A stretch of DNA of 64,000 bases from contig CBFHTK010000002.1 in the NCBI GenBank assembly GCA_965658745.1, forward strand, positions 310,001-374,000, given 5' to 3'. Positions 25,181 to 33,533 of the stretch are shown here, one piece after another. A program made the position numbers and the translations under genes. The notes under the pieces are model-generated. The model saw nothing but the letters and a program-made list of their open reading frames with translations, had not been told where the DNA came from and made no database searches. The DNA is from JAHDFB01 sp965658745. GTDB taxonomy: Bacteria > Bacteroidota > Bacteroidia > Chitinophagales > Saprospiraceae. The stretch's first letter is position 1. Each line of letters begins with the position of its first letter.

Positions 25181-27652
25181 ATGAATTACAAGCTTATTTT
25201 ATTATTGCTAACACTTCTATTTGTCTCGTCAGCCAACGCACAAGGAAATAGGGGACAAGGTAGACCTAGTGGTGTAGATAAACCAAAAATTCAGCTAATT
25301 GGAAAGGTTGTCGATGCTAATACCAAACAAGGACTCGAGTTTGCTACCATTTCAGTTTTTAATTTAAGAGACTCAAGTCTAGTAGGAGGAGGCTTGTCAG
25401 GACTTGAAGGAGTTTTTGAACTATCCGTTCCTATGGGAAGGATGTACGCTGAGGTTGAATTTATCGGTTTTGAGAAAACAATAGTAACATCAATTTCCGT
25501 AGATAGAGAGGAAATTAGAAAGGGAAATAGGACTGTGCAATTAGGAGAAATTGCTTTGAGTTCAAGTGCATTGGATCTTGAAGAGATAACTATTCAAGCG
25601 GCGAAGAGTACAAATCAGTTTACACTTGATAAGCGTGTTTTTAATGTAGGACAAGATTTGTCAACCCAAGGAGGATCTGCTCAGGAATTACTGGACAATG
25701 TACCAAGTGTAACGGTCGATATTGATGGTACAGTTAGTTTGAGAGGAAGTTCGGGTGTTAGAATTCTTATTAATGGTCAGCCTTCAAGAATGGTTAGTGA
25801 CGCCAATGGCCTGAGAAGTATTCCTGCAGATATGATCGAGTCAGTAGAAGTGATCACAAATCCTTCGGCGCGATATGAAGCAGAAGGGATGGCTGGAATA
25901 ATCAATATCATCCTAAAAAAAGAAAGAAGATCAGGTTTTAATGGTTCATTGAATTCAAGTGTAAGCTATCCTTTCGGCGCAGGAATTGGAGCTAATCTAA
26001 ATTACAGAAAAAATAAGATCAATTGGTTCGCGAATTACAACGTAAACTATCGAAGTTCTCCAGGATATGGAAGTCTTTATCAGGAGATATATTTGGATGA
26101 AGACACATACATTTCGGAACAAACGAGAGATATGCAGAGAGGTGGTCTCTCCAACACGATTAGAGGAGGTATGGAATATTTCTTTTCTGAGACATCAGTT
26201 CTGACAGGAGCTATTCAATATGGGATTTCGGATGATAATAACTTGACAACTCTTACTTACATCGACTATCTTAACAATCTTGATAATCTACTCCAAACTG
26301 TAGAAAGGACTGATAATGAACAAGAAAATGAGAATGGTTTGCAGTATAATATAGATTATAACAAACAATTTAGTTCTAGAGATCATAATTTGAGGGTTTC
26401 GTTTCAGTACGAAGATGAATTAGAGGTTGAATCAAGTGATTTTGATGAAATTGTGGTAGGCACTTCCGTTCCATCCTTACTTCAGCGATCAGAAAATGAC
26501 GAAGGTCAACGTAATATGATCTTTAGAGTTGATTATACACAACCAATTGGAGGAAGAAAAGACCATAAATTTGAAGTAGGTACATTTTCCTCGATCAGAA
26601 ATATTGATAATGATTTCATCGTCGAAGAGCTTGATAGCACTGGTTGGAATTCACTCGAAGGGCTCACAAATGATTTTGATTATCTAGAGAATGTACAAGC
26701 AGTCTATTTACAATATGGAAACACTATTGGAAAATTTGGATTTCAGGTTGGACTGCGTGGAGAGTATTTGAACATCAGAACCTTGCTAGTAAATGATAAT
26801 ATTGAAAACAATCGAGATACGCTAAATTTCTTCCCTAGCTTATTCTTAAATTATGAGTTTAGTGAGGGAAGTGCTATACAAGCATCTTACTCTCGACGTA
26901 TTCGAAGACCAAGATTTTGGGATCTTAATCCTTTCTTTTCTTACAGTGATAACAGAAATTTCTTCTCTGGAAACCCGTTGGTCAATCCCGAGTATACAAA
27001 TTCATATGAGATCAATTATTTGAAAATATGGGAGAAGGCAACCTTGACATCCGGAGTTTTTTATCGTCAGACCTCTAACTCAATTACTAGAATACGTACT
27101 ATTCTAGATGATAATACATTTCTGACAAGACCAGAAAATCTTGGGGTTCAAGATGATTTCGGAGTAGAAGTCAATGGTAGTTTAAACACTGTAGATTGGT
27201 TGAGAGTAAATGGAAATATAAATTTCTTTAGGTCAATTACAACCTCAGGACGTTCTGATATAAATCTTGATGCAGATACCTATGCTGTGACGGGGCGATT
27301 GATGGCACGAGCTTCTATGAAACAGCAGGGTGACTTGCAGGCATCAGTTAACTACAGATCAGGACGTCAGACACCTCAAGGAAACAGAAAAAGTATTACA
27401 TCCATTGACGTAGGATGGAGTAGAGACTTTCTACCGAAGAAGAATTTGACCTTGACCCTTTCAGTTAGAGATTTACTAAACGATCGAGTTAGAAGATACG
27501 AGACTTTCGGTGAGGATTTTTACACACAAGGTGAATTCCAGTGGAGAATCAGAACATTTACCCTAGCTGCTAATTACCGAATCAATCAGAAGAAGCAAAG
27601 AGGAGGAAATCGAAGCGGCGGTGGCGGTGACTTTGAAGGTGGTGAGTTCTAG
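25181..27652 (+). CDS. TonB-dependent receptor-like outer-membrane protein
   Basis: Signal peptide to residue 21 (SSANAQ), then a carboxypeptidase-regulatory-like beta-sandwich (residues 35-125, LIGKVVDANTKQGLEFATI), a plug domain (about 140-230, QGGSAQELLDNVPSVTV and ITNPSARYEAEGMAGIINI), and a 22-strand-type barrel of the outer-membrane beta-barrel_3 group. The tail is Gly/Arg-rich (RGGNRSGGGG), which is odd because the barrel normally ends in an aromatic residue (it does end in Phe). Substrate unknown. This group lacks a SusD partner, and none is nearby. Confidence 0.88.
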   Translation: MNYKLILLLLTLLFVSSANAQGNRGQGRPSGVDKPKIQLIGKVVDANTKQGLEFATISVFNLRDSSLVGGGLSGLEGVFELSVPMGRMYAEVEFIGFEKTIVTSISVDREEIRKGNRTVQLGEIALSSSALDLEEITIQAAKSTNQFTLDKRVFNVGQDLSTQGGSAQELLDNVPSVTVDIDGTVSLRGSSGVRILINGQPSRMVSDANGLRSIPADMIESVEVITNPSARYEAEGMAGIINIILKKERRSGFNGSLNSSVSYPFGAGIGANLNYRKNKINWFANYNVNYRSSPGYGSLYQEIYLDEDTYISEQTRDMQRGGLSNTIRGGMEYFFSETSVLTGAIQYGISDDNNLTTLTYIDYLNNLDNLLQTVERTDNEQENENGLQYNIDYNKQFSSRDHNLRVSFQYEDELEVESSDFDEIVVGTSVPSLLQRSENDEGQRNMIFRVDYTQPIGGRKDHKFEVGTFSSIRNIDNDFIVEELDSTGWNSLEGLTNDFDYLENVQAVYLQYGNTIGKFGFQVGLRGEYLNIRTLLVNDNIENNRDTLNFFPSLFLNYEFSEGSAIQASYSRRIRRPRFWDLNPFFSYSDNRNFFSGNPLVNPEYTNSYEINYLKIWEKATLTSGVFYRQTSNSITRIRTILDDNTFLTRPENLGVQDDFGVEVNGSLNTVDWLRVNGNINFFRSITTSGRSDINLDADTYAVTGRLMARASMKQQGDLQASVNYRSGRQTPQGNRKSITSIDVGWSRDFLPKKNLTLTLSVRDLLNDRVRRYETFGEDFYTQGEFQWRIRTFTLAANYRINQKKQRGGNRSGGGGDFEGGEF

Positions 27653-27857
27653 AGATTTCCTTTGTATCATATGGAAGTTATAGTTTTAGTCTTTCGTTTC
27701 AATAGAGTATAGTTGACACATCGTGTGAACTGGTGTTTTTGAGCTAGAATTATTCAAAGGAAGAGAGTACTTTGTCCGAATCCTAACTTATTCATGTATA
27801 TTTATTTTCGATAGATAGAAATTTGACTATTTTCAAAGTCACATCAAACGACTAGTT

Positions 27858-28748
27858 ATGGCCTCAGGTTTTTTTGCGTTGCTCGATGACATTGCAACAT
27901 TAATGGATGACGTTGCGGCAATGAGTAAGATAGCAACCAAAAAGACTGCTGGAATCTTAGGAGACGATTTGGCCGTCAATGCTGAGAAGGCTTCGGGATT
28001 TGTTGCTTCCCGTGAAATCCCTGTCTTGTGGGCAATTACAAAGGGGTCCTTTCTCAATAAACTGATAATACTTCCGCTAGCTTTTATATTGAGTGCATTC
28101 GCACCCTGGTTGGTAACATTGATACTTTTGGCAGGAGCAGTTTACCTGGCCTACGAAGGTGCTGAGAAGATCTATGAGTATTTTGTTCCTCATGATCACC
28201 CAGAGGATGAGACTATAGCAACCGATATTACAGAGGAAGAAATTCTTAGCATTGAGAAGGACAAAATTAAATCAGCTATCGTAACAGATTTTATCCTGTC
28301 TGTTGAGATCGTAATAATTGCTATTGGTACAGTGTTAAGTCAACCCTTAATCACACAAATTATCGTAGTTACGATCGTAGCGATTATAGCTACTGTTGGT
28401 GTCTATGGTATTGTGGCGATGATCGTACGTATGGACGATATGGGTTATAGTTTAATCAAAATGGGAGGTGAAGGAAAGAGCTTTTCCAAAAGTTTTGGAG
28501 ATTTTTTGGTCCAGGCCTTGCCCAAAGTGATAAAAAGTTTGGCTGTTATAGGAACAATAGCCCTGCTTTTAGTTGCAGGAGGTATAGTAATCCATAAAAT
28601 AGAGTTGTTCGAGCATGTTTTTCACGGCATACCATCTATTCTTGGCGAGTTAGCTGTTGGGCTGATAACAGGTGTTGCAGCTTTGATTGTAGTAAAGCTT
28701 GCAAAGAAGGTATGGAGTATGTTTAAGAAGCCAAGCGTTCAAGCTTAA
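27858..28748 (+). CDS. DUF808 family inner-membrane protein (YedI-like)
   Basis: The N-terminal MASGFFALLDDIATLMDDVAAMSK block is diagnostic of DUF808, followed by KTAGILGDDLAVNAEKASGF. Several membrane helices follow (about residues 70-100, 140-195 and 225-280). Length 296 matches the family. The function is unknown. It is a single gene followed by tRNA-Val on the other strand. Confidence 0.93.
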   Translation: MASGFFALLDDIATLMDDVAAMSKIATKKTAGILGDDLAVNAEKASGFVASREIPVLWAITKGSFLNKLIILPLAFILSAFAPWLVTLILLAGAVYLAYEGAEKIYEYFVPHDHPEDETIATDITEEEILSIEKDKIKSAIVTDFILSVEIVIIAIGTVLSQPLITQIIVVTIVAIIATVGVYGIVAMIVRMDDMGYSLIKMGGEGKSFSKSFGDFLVQALPKVIKSLAVIGTIALLLVAGGIVIHKIELFEHVFHGIPSILGELAVGLITGVAALIVVKLAKKVWSMFKKPSVQA

Positions 28749-28803
28749 GCTGATATTTTTCGAATAAGTAGGTAGGGGAGTGACTAAAAGTCAAAAAAGA
28801 ATG

Positions 28804-28878
28804 TGAGGCATACTGGATTCGAACCAGTGACCTCTACCCTGTCAAGGTAGCGCTCTAAACCAACTGAGCTAATGCCTC
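28804..28878 (-). tRNA. tRNA-Val (anticodon GAC)
   Basis: A complete cloverleaf on the minus strand: acceptor GAGGCAT/ATGCCTC, D-arm TTAGCTCAGTTGGTTTAGAG, anticodon stem CTACC/GGTAG around loop TTGACAG, and T-loop GGTTCGAATCC. CCA is not encoded. Confidence 0.9.
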
Positions 28879-28945
28879 ATTCTAATAATTTTTTACAGTT
28901 CATCATCATGAACATCATGTCGAGCGCTACCTTGACGCTCTGCTT

Positions 28946-28990
28946 CCGATTCTGATGAATCGGTTCCTTCACTTCAAACAGACATTTAGT
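28946..28990. repeat. 45-base hairpin unit, copy 1
   Basis: Starts with CCGATT-CTGATG-AATCGG and continues with a 27-base shared tail ending ACATTTAGT. It differs from copy 2 at two positions only, and these pair with each other. Confidence 0.75.
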
Positions 28991-29022
28991 GAGAGTGAGT
29001 CAGTTTCCAACGATCGATTTAG

Positions 29023-29067
29023 CTGATTCTGATGAATCAGTTCCTTCACTTCAAACAGACATTTAGT
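29023..29067. repeat. 45-base hairpin unit, copy 2
   Basis: CTGATT-CTGATG-AATCAG plus the same tail. The tail here forms a further 10-bp stem TCAAACAGAC-ATTTA-GTCTGTTTGA (29051-29075) that copy 1 lacks. Confidence 0.75.
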
Positions 29068-29105
29068 CTGTTTGATTTTGTCTGCGACAAAACCGTTCAG
29101 TCACA

Positions 29106-29132
29106 CTCTAAACCAACTGAGCTAATGACTCA
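29106..29132 (-). pseudogene. tRNA-Val 5' fragment
   Basis: On the minus strand it repeats the first 26 or so bases of the tRNA-Val gene (through the D-arm) with one mismatch in the acceptor stem (GAGTCAT for GAGGCAT). The anticodon and T-arms are absent. Confidence 0.75.
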
Positions 29133-29503
29133 TTTTTAAGTCGTACTTTGGGTAGACGTAAAAGACGCCGCGAATATATAATAACAATGCATTTCAAACA
29201 AATGATCATCCAACTAGGATATCACTATATTATTCTAAAGGACTTAAGTTTTCAAGTAATGAAAAATTAGCCAAGAGAAAACGACTGTAAATTAGTGGTT
29301 TGCAGATATTTCTTACTTTGAGAATTTAATTTATTATATCGCTGCTATACGATCATTTATACAGGTGAGTCCATAGTCTGTGTAGTTCAATTTATTTACT
29401 TACCGATTTCCCAAACTGTCAACTTCTACATGTAAGACCTATCAATGAACATTGCTTAATCCTTGATTTTTTATCATCTTTGTGCTCTAAAAAAGATAAT
29501 AGC

Positions 29504-29866
29504 ATGCAAGTAGAAGTATTGAAATCAAAGTTGCAACAAGTTTATGTCACGGAGTCCAATCTGGCTTACAGAGGATCAATCACAATTGATGAAGACTTGA
29601 TGGACGCTGCTGATTTACATGAGTGGGAGTTGGTTCATATCAATAATGCCACAAATGGAACAAGAATCATAACGTATATTTTGAAAGGAAAGCGTGGATC
29701 GCGCGAAATTTGTATGAATGGGGGAGCTTCCGTCCACGCAAATGTCGGAGACAAAATTCATATTTTATCGTACTGTCACATCGATCGTGAGGAAGCTAAA
29801 ACTTACAAGCCTCTTATTATCTTGACAGATGAAGACAATAATATAGTAGGGAAGAAAGAAGTCTAG
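29504..29866 (+). CDS. panD: Aspartate 1-decarboxylase PanD
   Basis: PanD makes beta-alanine from aspartate for coenzyme A synthesis. It is a pro-enzyme that cleaves itself between Gly and Ser; the site is visible as YRGSITID near residue 24. Other motifs are LKSKLQQVYVTESNL at the start and NGGASVHANVGDKIHIL near 75. I chose ATG 29504 (120 residues); a GTG upstream at 29480 is in frame but adds an unconserved stretch. The apbE gene begins one base after the stop. Confidence 0.95.
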   Translation: MQVEVLKSKLQQVYVTESNLAYRGSITIDEDLMDAADLHEWELVHINNATNGTRIITYILKGKRGSREICMNGGASVHANVGDKIHILSYCHIDREEAKTYKPLIILTDEDNNIVGKKEV

Positions 29867-29867
29867 A

Positions 29868-30902
29868 ATGCGTCATTCTTGGACTTTGCTTGCAGTATTT
29901 TTGTTGCTTTCAGCTTGTAAGACAAAAAAGCAGGAGGTAACTCAAGTTTTTATTCTGCAGGGAGAAACGATGGGAACCTACTTCAATGTGCGTTACTCAA
30001 GTAGGGAACCGACTGCATCCAAAGTAGAAATAGACTCACTTCTCATTGATTTAAATCAAGAGGTCTCGACCTATATTCCTACGTCGACCATTTCGTTGAT
30101 TAATTCTCAACATCAAGAAAGTCTTTCTCTAAATAGAGATACGGCTTTGCATTTCATTAATAACTATTTGTTGTCGGAAGAAATGTATGATTTAAGCGAT
30201 CATTACTTTGATCCTACTTTAAATCCATTAGTTAACTTTTGGGGATTTGGCTACGAGGAACGGGCTTCCGCCCAAAAAGACACTAGTCTAATTCTTGAAC
30301 TCCTTCAATTAGTTTCATTTGAAAAATGGAATCATTCTGAAAGTTCAGATGGCTTATATAGCATAACAAAGCCTGCAGGAGCTAGTTTAGACTTTTCAGC
30401 AATCGCTAAAGGCTACGGGGTTGATCTTGTAGGCGAATATTTAAGCTCTAAAGGGATTGAAAATTGGTTTGTTGACATAGGAGGGGAAGTACGGTCTTTG
30501 GGTTCAAAACCAGCCAATAAACCGTGGGTAATCGGAGTGAATCATCCAAGTGAAAAAGCTGGTGTAAAAGAAGCTGATTATTTCTTAAATATATCAGATC
30601 GGGCAGTAGCGACTTCTGGTAACTATCGAAACTATTACACAGAAAACGGAGTGACCTTCAGCCATACAATTAATCCGTTTTCTGGGATGACTGAGCGCTC
30701 CAATTTGCTTTCTGCTAGCATTGTTCATAAGAGTTGTGCTAGAGCGGATGCAGCTGCGACTGCTTGTATGGTAATGGGGTTGGAAAAATCGAAAACTTGG
30801 ATTAGTTCACTTTCTGACTATGAAGCGTTTCTCATCTTTAGAAACCAAGGAGGAGAAATGGAAACATGGAAATCAATCGGCTTTGATTTTATTCTTAATT
30901 AA
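29868..30902 (+). CDS. apbE: FAD:protein FMN transferase ApbE, lipoprotein
   Basis: Lipobox LLSAC (Cys17). ApbE motifs: GETMGTYFNV near residue 35, FDPTLNPLVNFWGF near 120, DFSAIAKGYGVD near 175, VDIGGEVRS near 200, and the C-terminal SHTINPFSG with ADAAATACMVMG. It attaches FMN to a Thr of flavoproteins such as Nqr/Rnf subunits outside the inner membrane. It is tightly placed after panD, probably co-transcribed, though the pathways are unrelated. Confidence 0.93.
   Translation: MRHSWTLLAVFLLLSACKTKKQEVTQVFILQGETMGTYFNVRYSSREPTASKVEIDSLLIDLNQEVSTYIPTSTISLINSQHQESLSLNRDTALHFINNYLLSEEMYDLSDHYFDPTLNPLVNFWGFGYEERASAQKDTSLILELLQLVSFEKWNHSESSDGLYSITKPAGASLDFSAIAKGYGVDLVGEYLSSKGIENWFVDIGGEVRSLGSKPANKPWVIGVNHPSEKAGVKEADYFLNISDRAVATSGNYRNYYTENGVTFSHTINPFSGMTERSNLLSASIVHKSCARADAAATACMVMGLEKSKTWISSLSDYEAFLIFRNQGGEMETWKSIGFDFILN
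30262..30273 (-). repeat. Dispersed hairpin GGGC-GGAA-GCCC (copy d, minus strand)
   Basis: Inside apbE, where it encodes ERASAQKD, an Ala/Ser-rich stretch not part of an ApbE motif. Followed by AAAAAG as in copy g. Confidence 0.75.
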
Positions 30903-31021
30903 GTAATAGATTATTCTCGTAAAATTAGGGTATTTTAATTAGACCTTGTTTAAGCCATTTTTAGTCTCATGTTTTACTTTCTTAAGTGATACAAGTTACG
31001 CTCTTTGAGCATATATTATCC

Positions 31022-31029
31022 TACCTTTG
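31022..31029 (+). promoter_or_regulatory. Putative -7 element TACCTTTG
   Basis: Matches TAnnTTTG; TTTG at 31004 is upstream with a rather short 14-base spacer. It favours a start at ATG 31065, giving a leader of about 30 bases. Confidence 0.45.
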
Positions 31030-31064
31030 TAGGAGGGTCACAAACAAATAAAACCAAATTTTCT

Positions 31065-31877
31065 ATGAAGTTTCATCTTACTCGCGACATTGTATTTTTC
31101 GATATTGAATCTACCGGATTAAATGTGATTCGAGATCGAATAGTTCAGATTGCATTGATTAAGTATTTTGCAGATGGTCGAGAGCCTCAAGAAGTTGAAA
31201 TGTTGCTTAATCCAGAGATACCGATTAGTAAAGAGTCAACATCAATTCATGGGATTACGCAGGAAGACGTTGCTGATAAACACACTTTTCCGCAGATAGC
31301 AAAACGTATGTACGATTGGATCGGAGATTCTGATCTAGGAGGATATAATAGTAATCGGTTTGATATTCCGATGTTGATGGAAGAATTTGCTAGAGCTGGT
31401 TTAGATTTTGATATAAAAAATCGGAGATTGATTGATGCTCAGCGAATTTTTTACAAAATGGAACCACGAACACTTAAGGCCGCATATAAGAAGTTTTGCA
31501 ATGGCGACCTTGAAGATGCACACGATGCTCTTGCTGACGTAAGAGCAACAGTCGAGGTCTTGAAAGGACAAATTGAAGCTTACAAAGGTGTCGACCATGT
31601 TGATGGAGATGGTAATGTAACACCTGAACCAGTTAAAAATGATATACAAGCTCTTCACGATTTTTCAAATGACTTGATGGTCGTCGATGTGACTCAGCGT
31701 CTTAAACTGAATGATGAAGGCGTAATCGTTTTTAATTTTGGAAAGTATATAAATCAAGAGCTTGGTAAAGTACTTGTAAAAGACAAGCAGTATTATCAAT
31801 GGATTTTGAATAAGGAATTTAGCCATCAGGTTAAGAAGATAGTAAGGGAAGCTTACGAAGAAGCGACTAAGAAGTAG
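31065..31877 (+). CDS. DnaQ-like 3'-5' exonuclease (DEDDh)
   Basis: The exonuclease motifs are FFDIESTGL near residue 12 (Exo I), NSNRFDIPML near 98 (Exo II) and HDALADVRAT near 152 (Exo III, with the catalytic His). The C-terminal 70 residues (VIVFNFGKYINQELG onward) form an extra small domain. I use ATG 31065 because a promoter element lies just before it; an in-frame TTG at 31005 precedes that element. It degrades DNA or RNA ends in repair or turnover. Confidence 0.9.
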   Translation: MKFHLTRDIVFFDIESTGLNVIRDRIVQIALIKYFADGREPQEVEMLLNPEIPISKESTSIHGITQEDVADKHTFPQIAKRMYDWIGDSDLGGYNSNRFDIPMLMEEFARAGLDFDIKNRRLIDAQRIFYKMEPRTLKAAYKKFCNGDLEDAHDALADVRATVEVLKGQIEAYKGVDHVDGDGNVTPEPVKNDIQALHDFSNDLMVVDVTQRLKLNDEGVIVFNFGKYINQELGKVLVKDKQYYQWILNKEFSHQVKKIVREAYEEATKK

Positions 31878-31978
31878 GTAGTATTTTGGCGTCTTGTTGA
31901 TCAGAAGAGAAAGTAACTTTTTATAAGTTTTTGTCTAGATAAAGTGTCAATCAATAGATGAAATACGTTAAATGAAAT

Positions 31979-32773
31979 ATGATTAAGAGCACGGGAATAT
32001 TTCTGATGGCTATATTTTTGGGCGTAAGCCTAAATTCATGCTACGAGATTCAAGACCTATGTCTAGATGAATTGGCAACAAATTTCGATATAGCAGGCGA
32101 CACGGCTTGTGAAGATTGCTGCTCTTATCCTACTGTTACTTTTCAAGTATTACATAAACTAGGAGATGTATCTTATGGACAAGACACGATTGTCTACACA
32201 CTTACAGGAGATTCTTTGAAATTGAATAGAGCAATACTTTTCATTGATGATCTGAGTCTTAATGTTATAGGCAATGGGAAATTGGAAGTGCAGGAAGAAG
32301 CTGTATATGAGGCACTAGATGGAGAGGAGCTTACTAGGAAGGAAGATGACGTATTTATAACAACGACTAGTAGTTTTACAACACTCGGGACAATCAGAGA
32401 AAATGGCGAAGTAGAATCAGTTTCCGGACATGTTGGAATTGCTCATAGTGATATACCGCTGGAAGCCGAAAGCCTTCTATTTGATTACGATTCGCTTTAT
32501 GTCAATAGTTCATATCTAGATATGAAATTATTCATGAAAATCGGAGATAGTTTGCAACAAGACATTTCGGTCGGAATTCGATTTAATGACGCCAATATCT
32601 CCTTTCAAGATACCGTTTTGAGTGTGGCGAAGTTTCCTAGAGAAAATTTCTCTGTTAAACTGAACGTAAATTATTTGTCCTTGTTGGAAACGTTAGAGAT
32701 ATCAACTATTACAGAAGGGGAAATTTTGAATGACATTCAATTACCTACTAATTTTATAAATTTTTACAGATGA
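31979..32773 (+). CDS. Lipoprotein with an MbnP-like beta domain and CxxCC motif
   Basis: Lipobox LNSC (Cys21). After it comes a Cys cluster (ETACEDCCSYP, residues about 43-50), then a beta domain whose GQDTIVYTLTGDSLKLNRAILFIDDLSL block parallels the LEFGKTYNQ...FTITRSDFFMSDVRM block of the next gene. I infer a distant MbnP-like fold. The CxxCC motif could bind metal. It overlaps the next gene by 4 bases (ATGA), so the two are translated together. Confidence 0.65.
   Translation: MIKSTGIFLMAIFLGVSLNSCYEIQDLCLDELATNFDIAGDTACEDCCSYPTVTFQVLHKLGDVSYGQDTIVYTLTGDSLKLNRAILFIDDLSLNVIGNGKLEVQEEAVYEALDGEELTRKEDDVFITTTSSFTTLGTIRENGEVESVSGHVGIAHSDIPLEAESLLFDYDSLYVNSSYLDMKLFMKIGDSLQQDISVGIRFNDANISFQDTVLSVAKFPRENFSVKLNVNYLSLLETLEISTITEGEILNDIQLPTNFINFYR
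32020..32031 (+). repeat. Dispersed hairpin GGGC-GTAA-GCCT (copy e)
   Basis: Lies in the signal-peptide codons of the lipoprotein gene (FLGVSLN), preceded by TTTTT. Confidence 0.75.
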
Positions 32774-33492
32774 ACAAATTATTATTTATACTGCTAATAT
32801 CAGGTCTCTTTTTTGCAAGTTGCAATAATGCAAAAACTGGGGATTTAAATATCGTTTTTCAAGCTAATTATGGAGACGAAGTTTTGGAGTTTGGTAAAAC
32901 ATATAACCAACTTGATGGAACAGCATTTACTATTACAAGAAGTGACTTTTTTATGAGTGATGTTCGAATGATTAAGGATGATGGTACAGAAGAGTTCTTG
33001 TCTGATTTAGAGCAGATCGATTTCGATAGCTCGCCTGGTGGAATCAAGGTGTCGTTTGAAGACGTAGATGCCACTAACTATGAATCAATCAAGTTTAGTA
33101 TTGGTTTGCTTCCAGATGTCAATGCTACTCAGCCAAGTGATTATGATGCAGCTTCACCGCTAGCCAATGCGGGTTACTATTGGAGTGCATGGGATTCTTA
33201 CATATTCACAAAAACTGAAGGTAGAGTTGATGATGGTACTGGCTCGATTACTACTGGGTGGATTTTTCACACGGGAAAAGATGAGTTGCTAGCCGATGTA
33301 ACTATAAACGTTGATAGAAGTGTAAAAGGAGATGAGCTAAATGAATTCCGTATTGTGATGGATCATAAGGGTTTGTTTGAGGAAAACGGTGAAGCTGTAG
33401 AACTTGGAATTAATCACGATCCATCTAGTATCGGTATACTTGCTTCATTTATTGATCGTATGGCTGACAGCTTTACGGCTGTATCAAACTAA
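32770..33492 (+). CDS. MbnP-like lipoprotein
   Basis: Lipobox FFASC (Cys18). The MbnP pattern is LNIVFQANYGDEVLEFGKTY, then FTITRSDFFMSDVRMI near residue 60, IKFSIGLLPDVNATQPSDYD near 100, and the aromatic NAGYYWSAWDSYIFTKTEG block near 135, whose Trp residues are candidates for oxidation to kynurenine. Unlike the copy at 15927 it has no T9SS domain and should stay membrane-anchored. It lies 41 bases before an MbnH-like gene. Confidence 0.8.
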   Translation: MNKLLFILLISGLFFASCNNAKTGDLNIVFQANYGDEVLEFGKTYNQLDGTAFTITRSDFFMSDVRMIKDDGTEEFLSDLEQIDFDSSPGGIKVSFEDVDATNYESIKFSIGLLPDVNATQPSDYDAASPLANAGYYWSAWDSYIFTKTEGRVDDGTGSITTGWIFHTGKDELLADVTINVDRSVKGDELNEFRIVMDHKGLFEENGEAVELGINHDPSSIGILASFIDRMADSFTAVSN

Positions 33493-33533
33493 TACAATTT
33501 ATATTTGTTACAATTGACAAGAAAAATAGCACT

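Larger units (their letters stand above)
28879..29503. other. Gene-free stretch with tRNA fragments and hairpin repeats
   Basis: From 28920 to 29135 it holds two copies of a 45-base hairpin unit, an inverted 15-base piece of tRNA-Val (28922-28936) and a 27-base copy of the tRNA 5' end (29106-29132). From 29140 to 29503 it is AT-rich upstream DNA of panD with no further structure that I could see. Confidence 0.6.

Noticed and set aside
28804..29135. Integrative element with att sites at tRNA-Val
   Set aside because: The duplicated part is the 5' end of the tRNA, the spacing is only 230 bases and no integrase gene is present.
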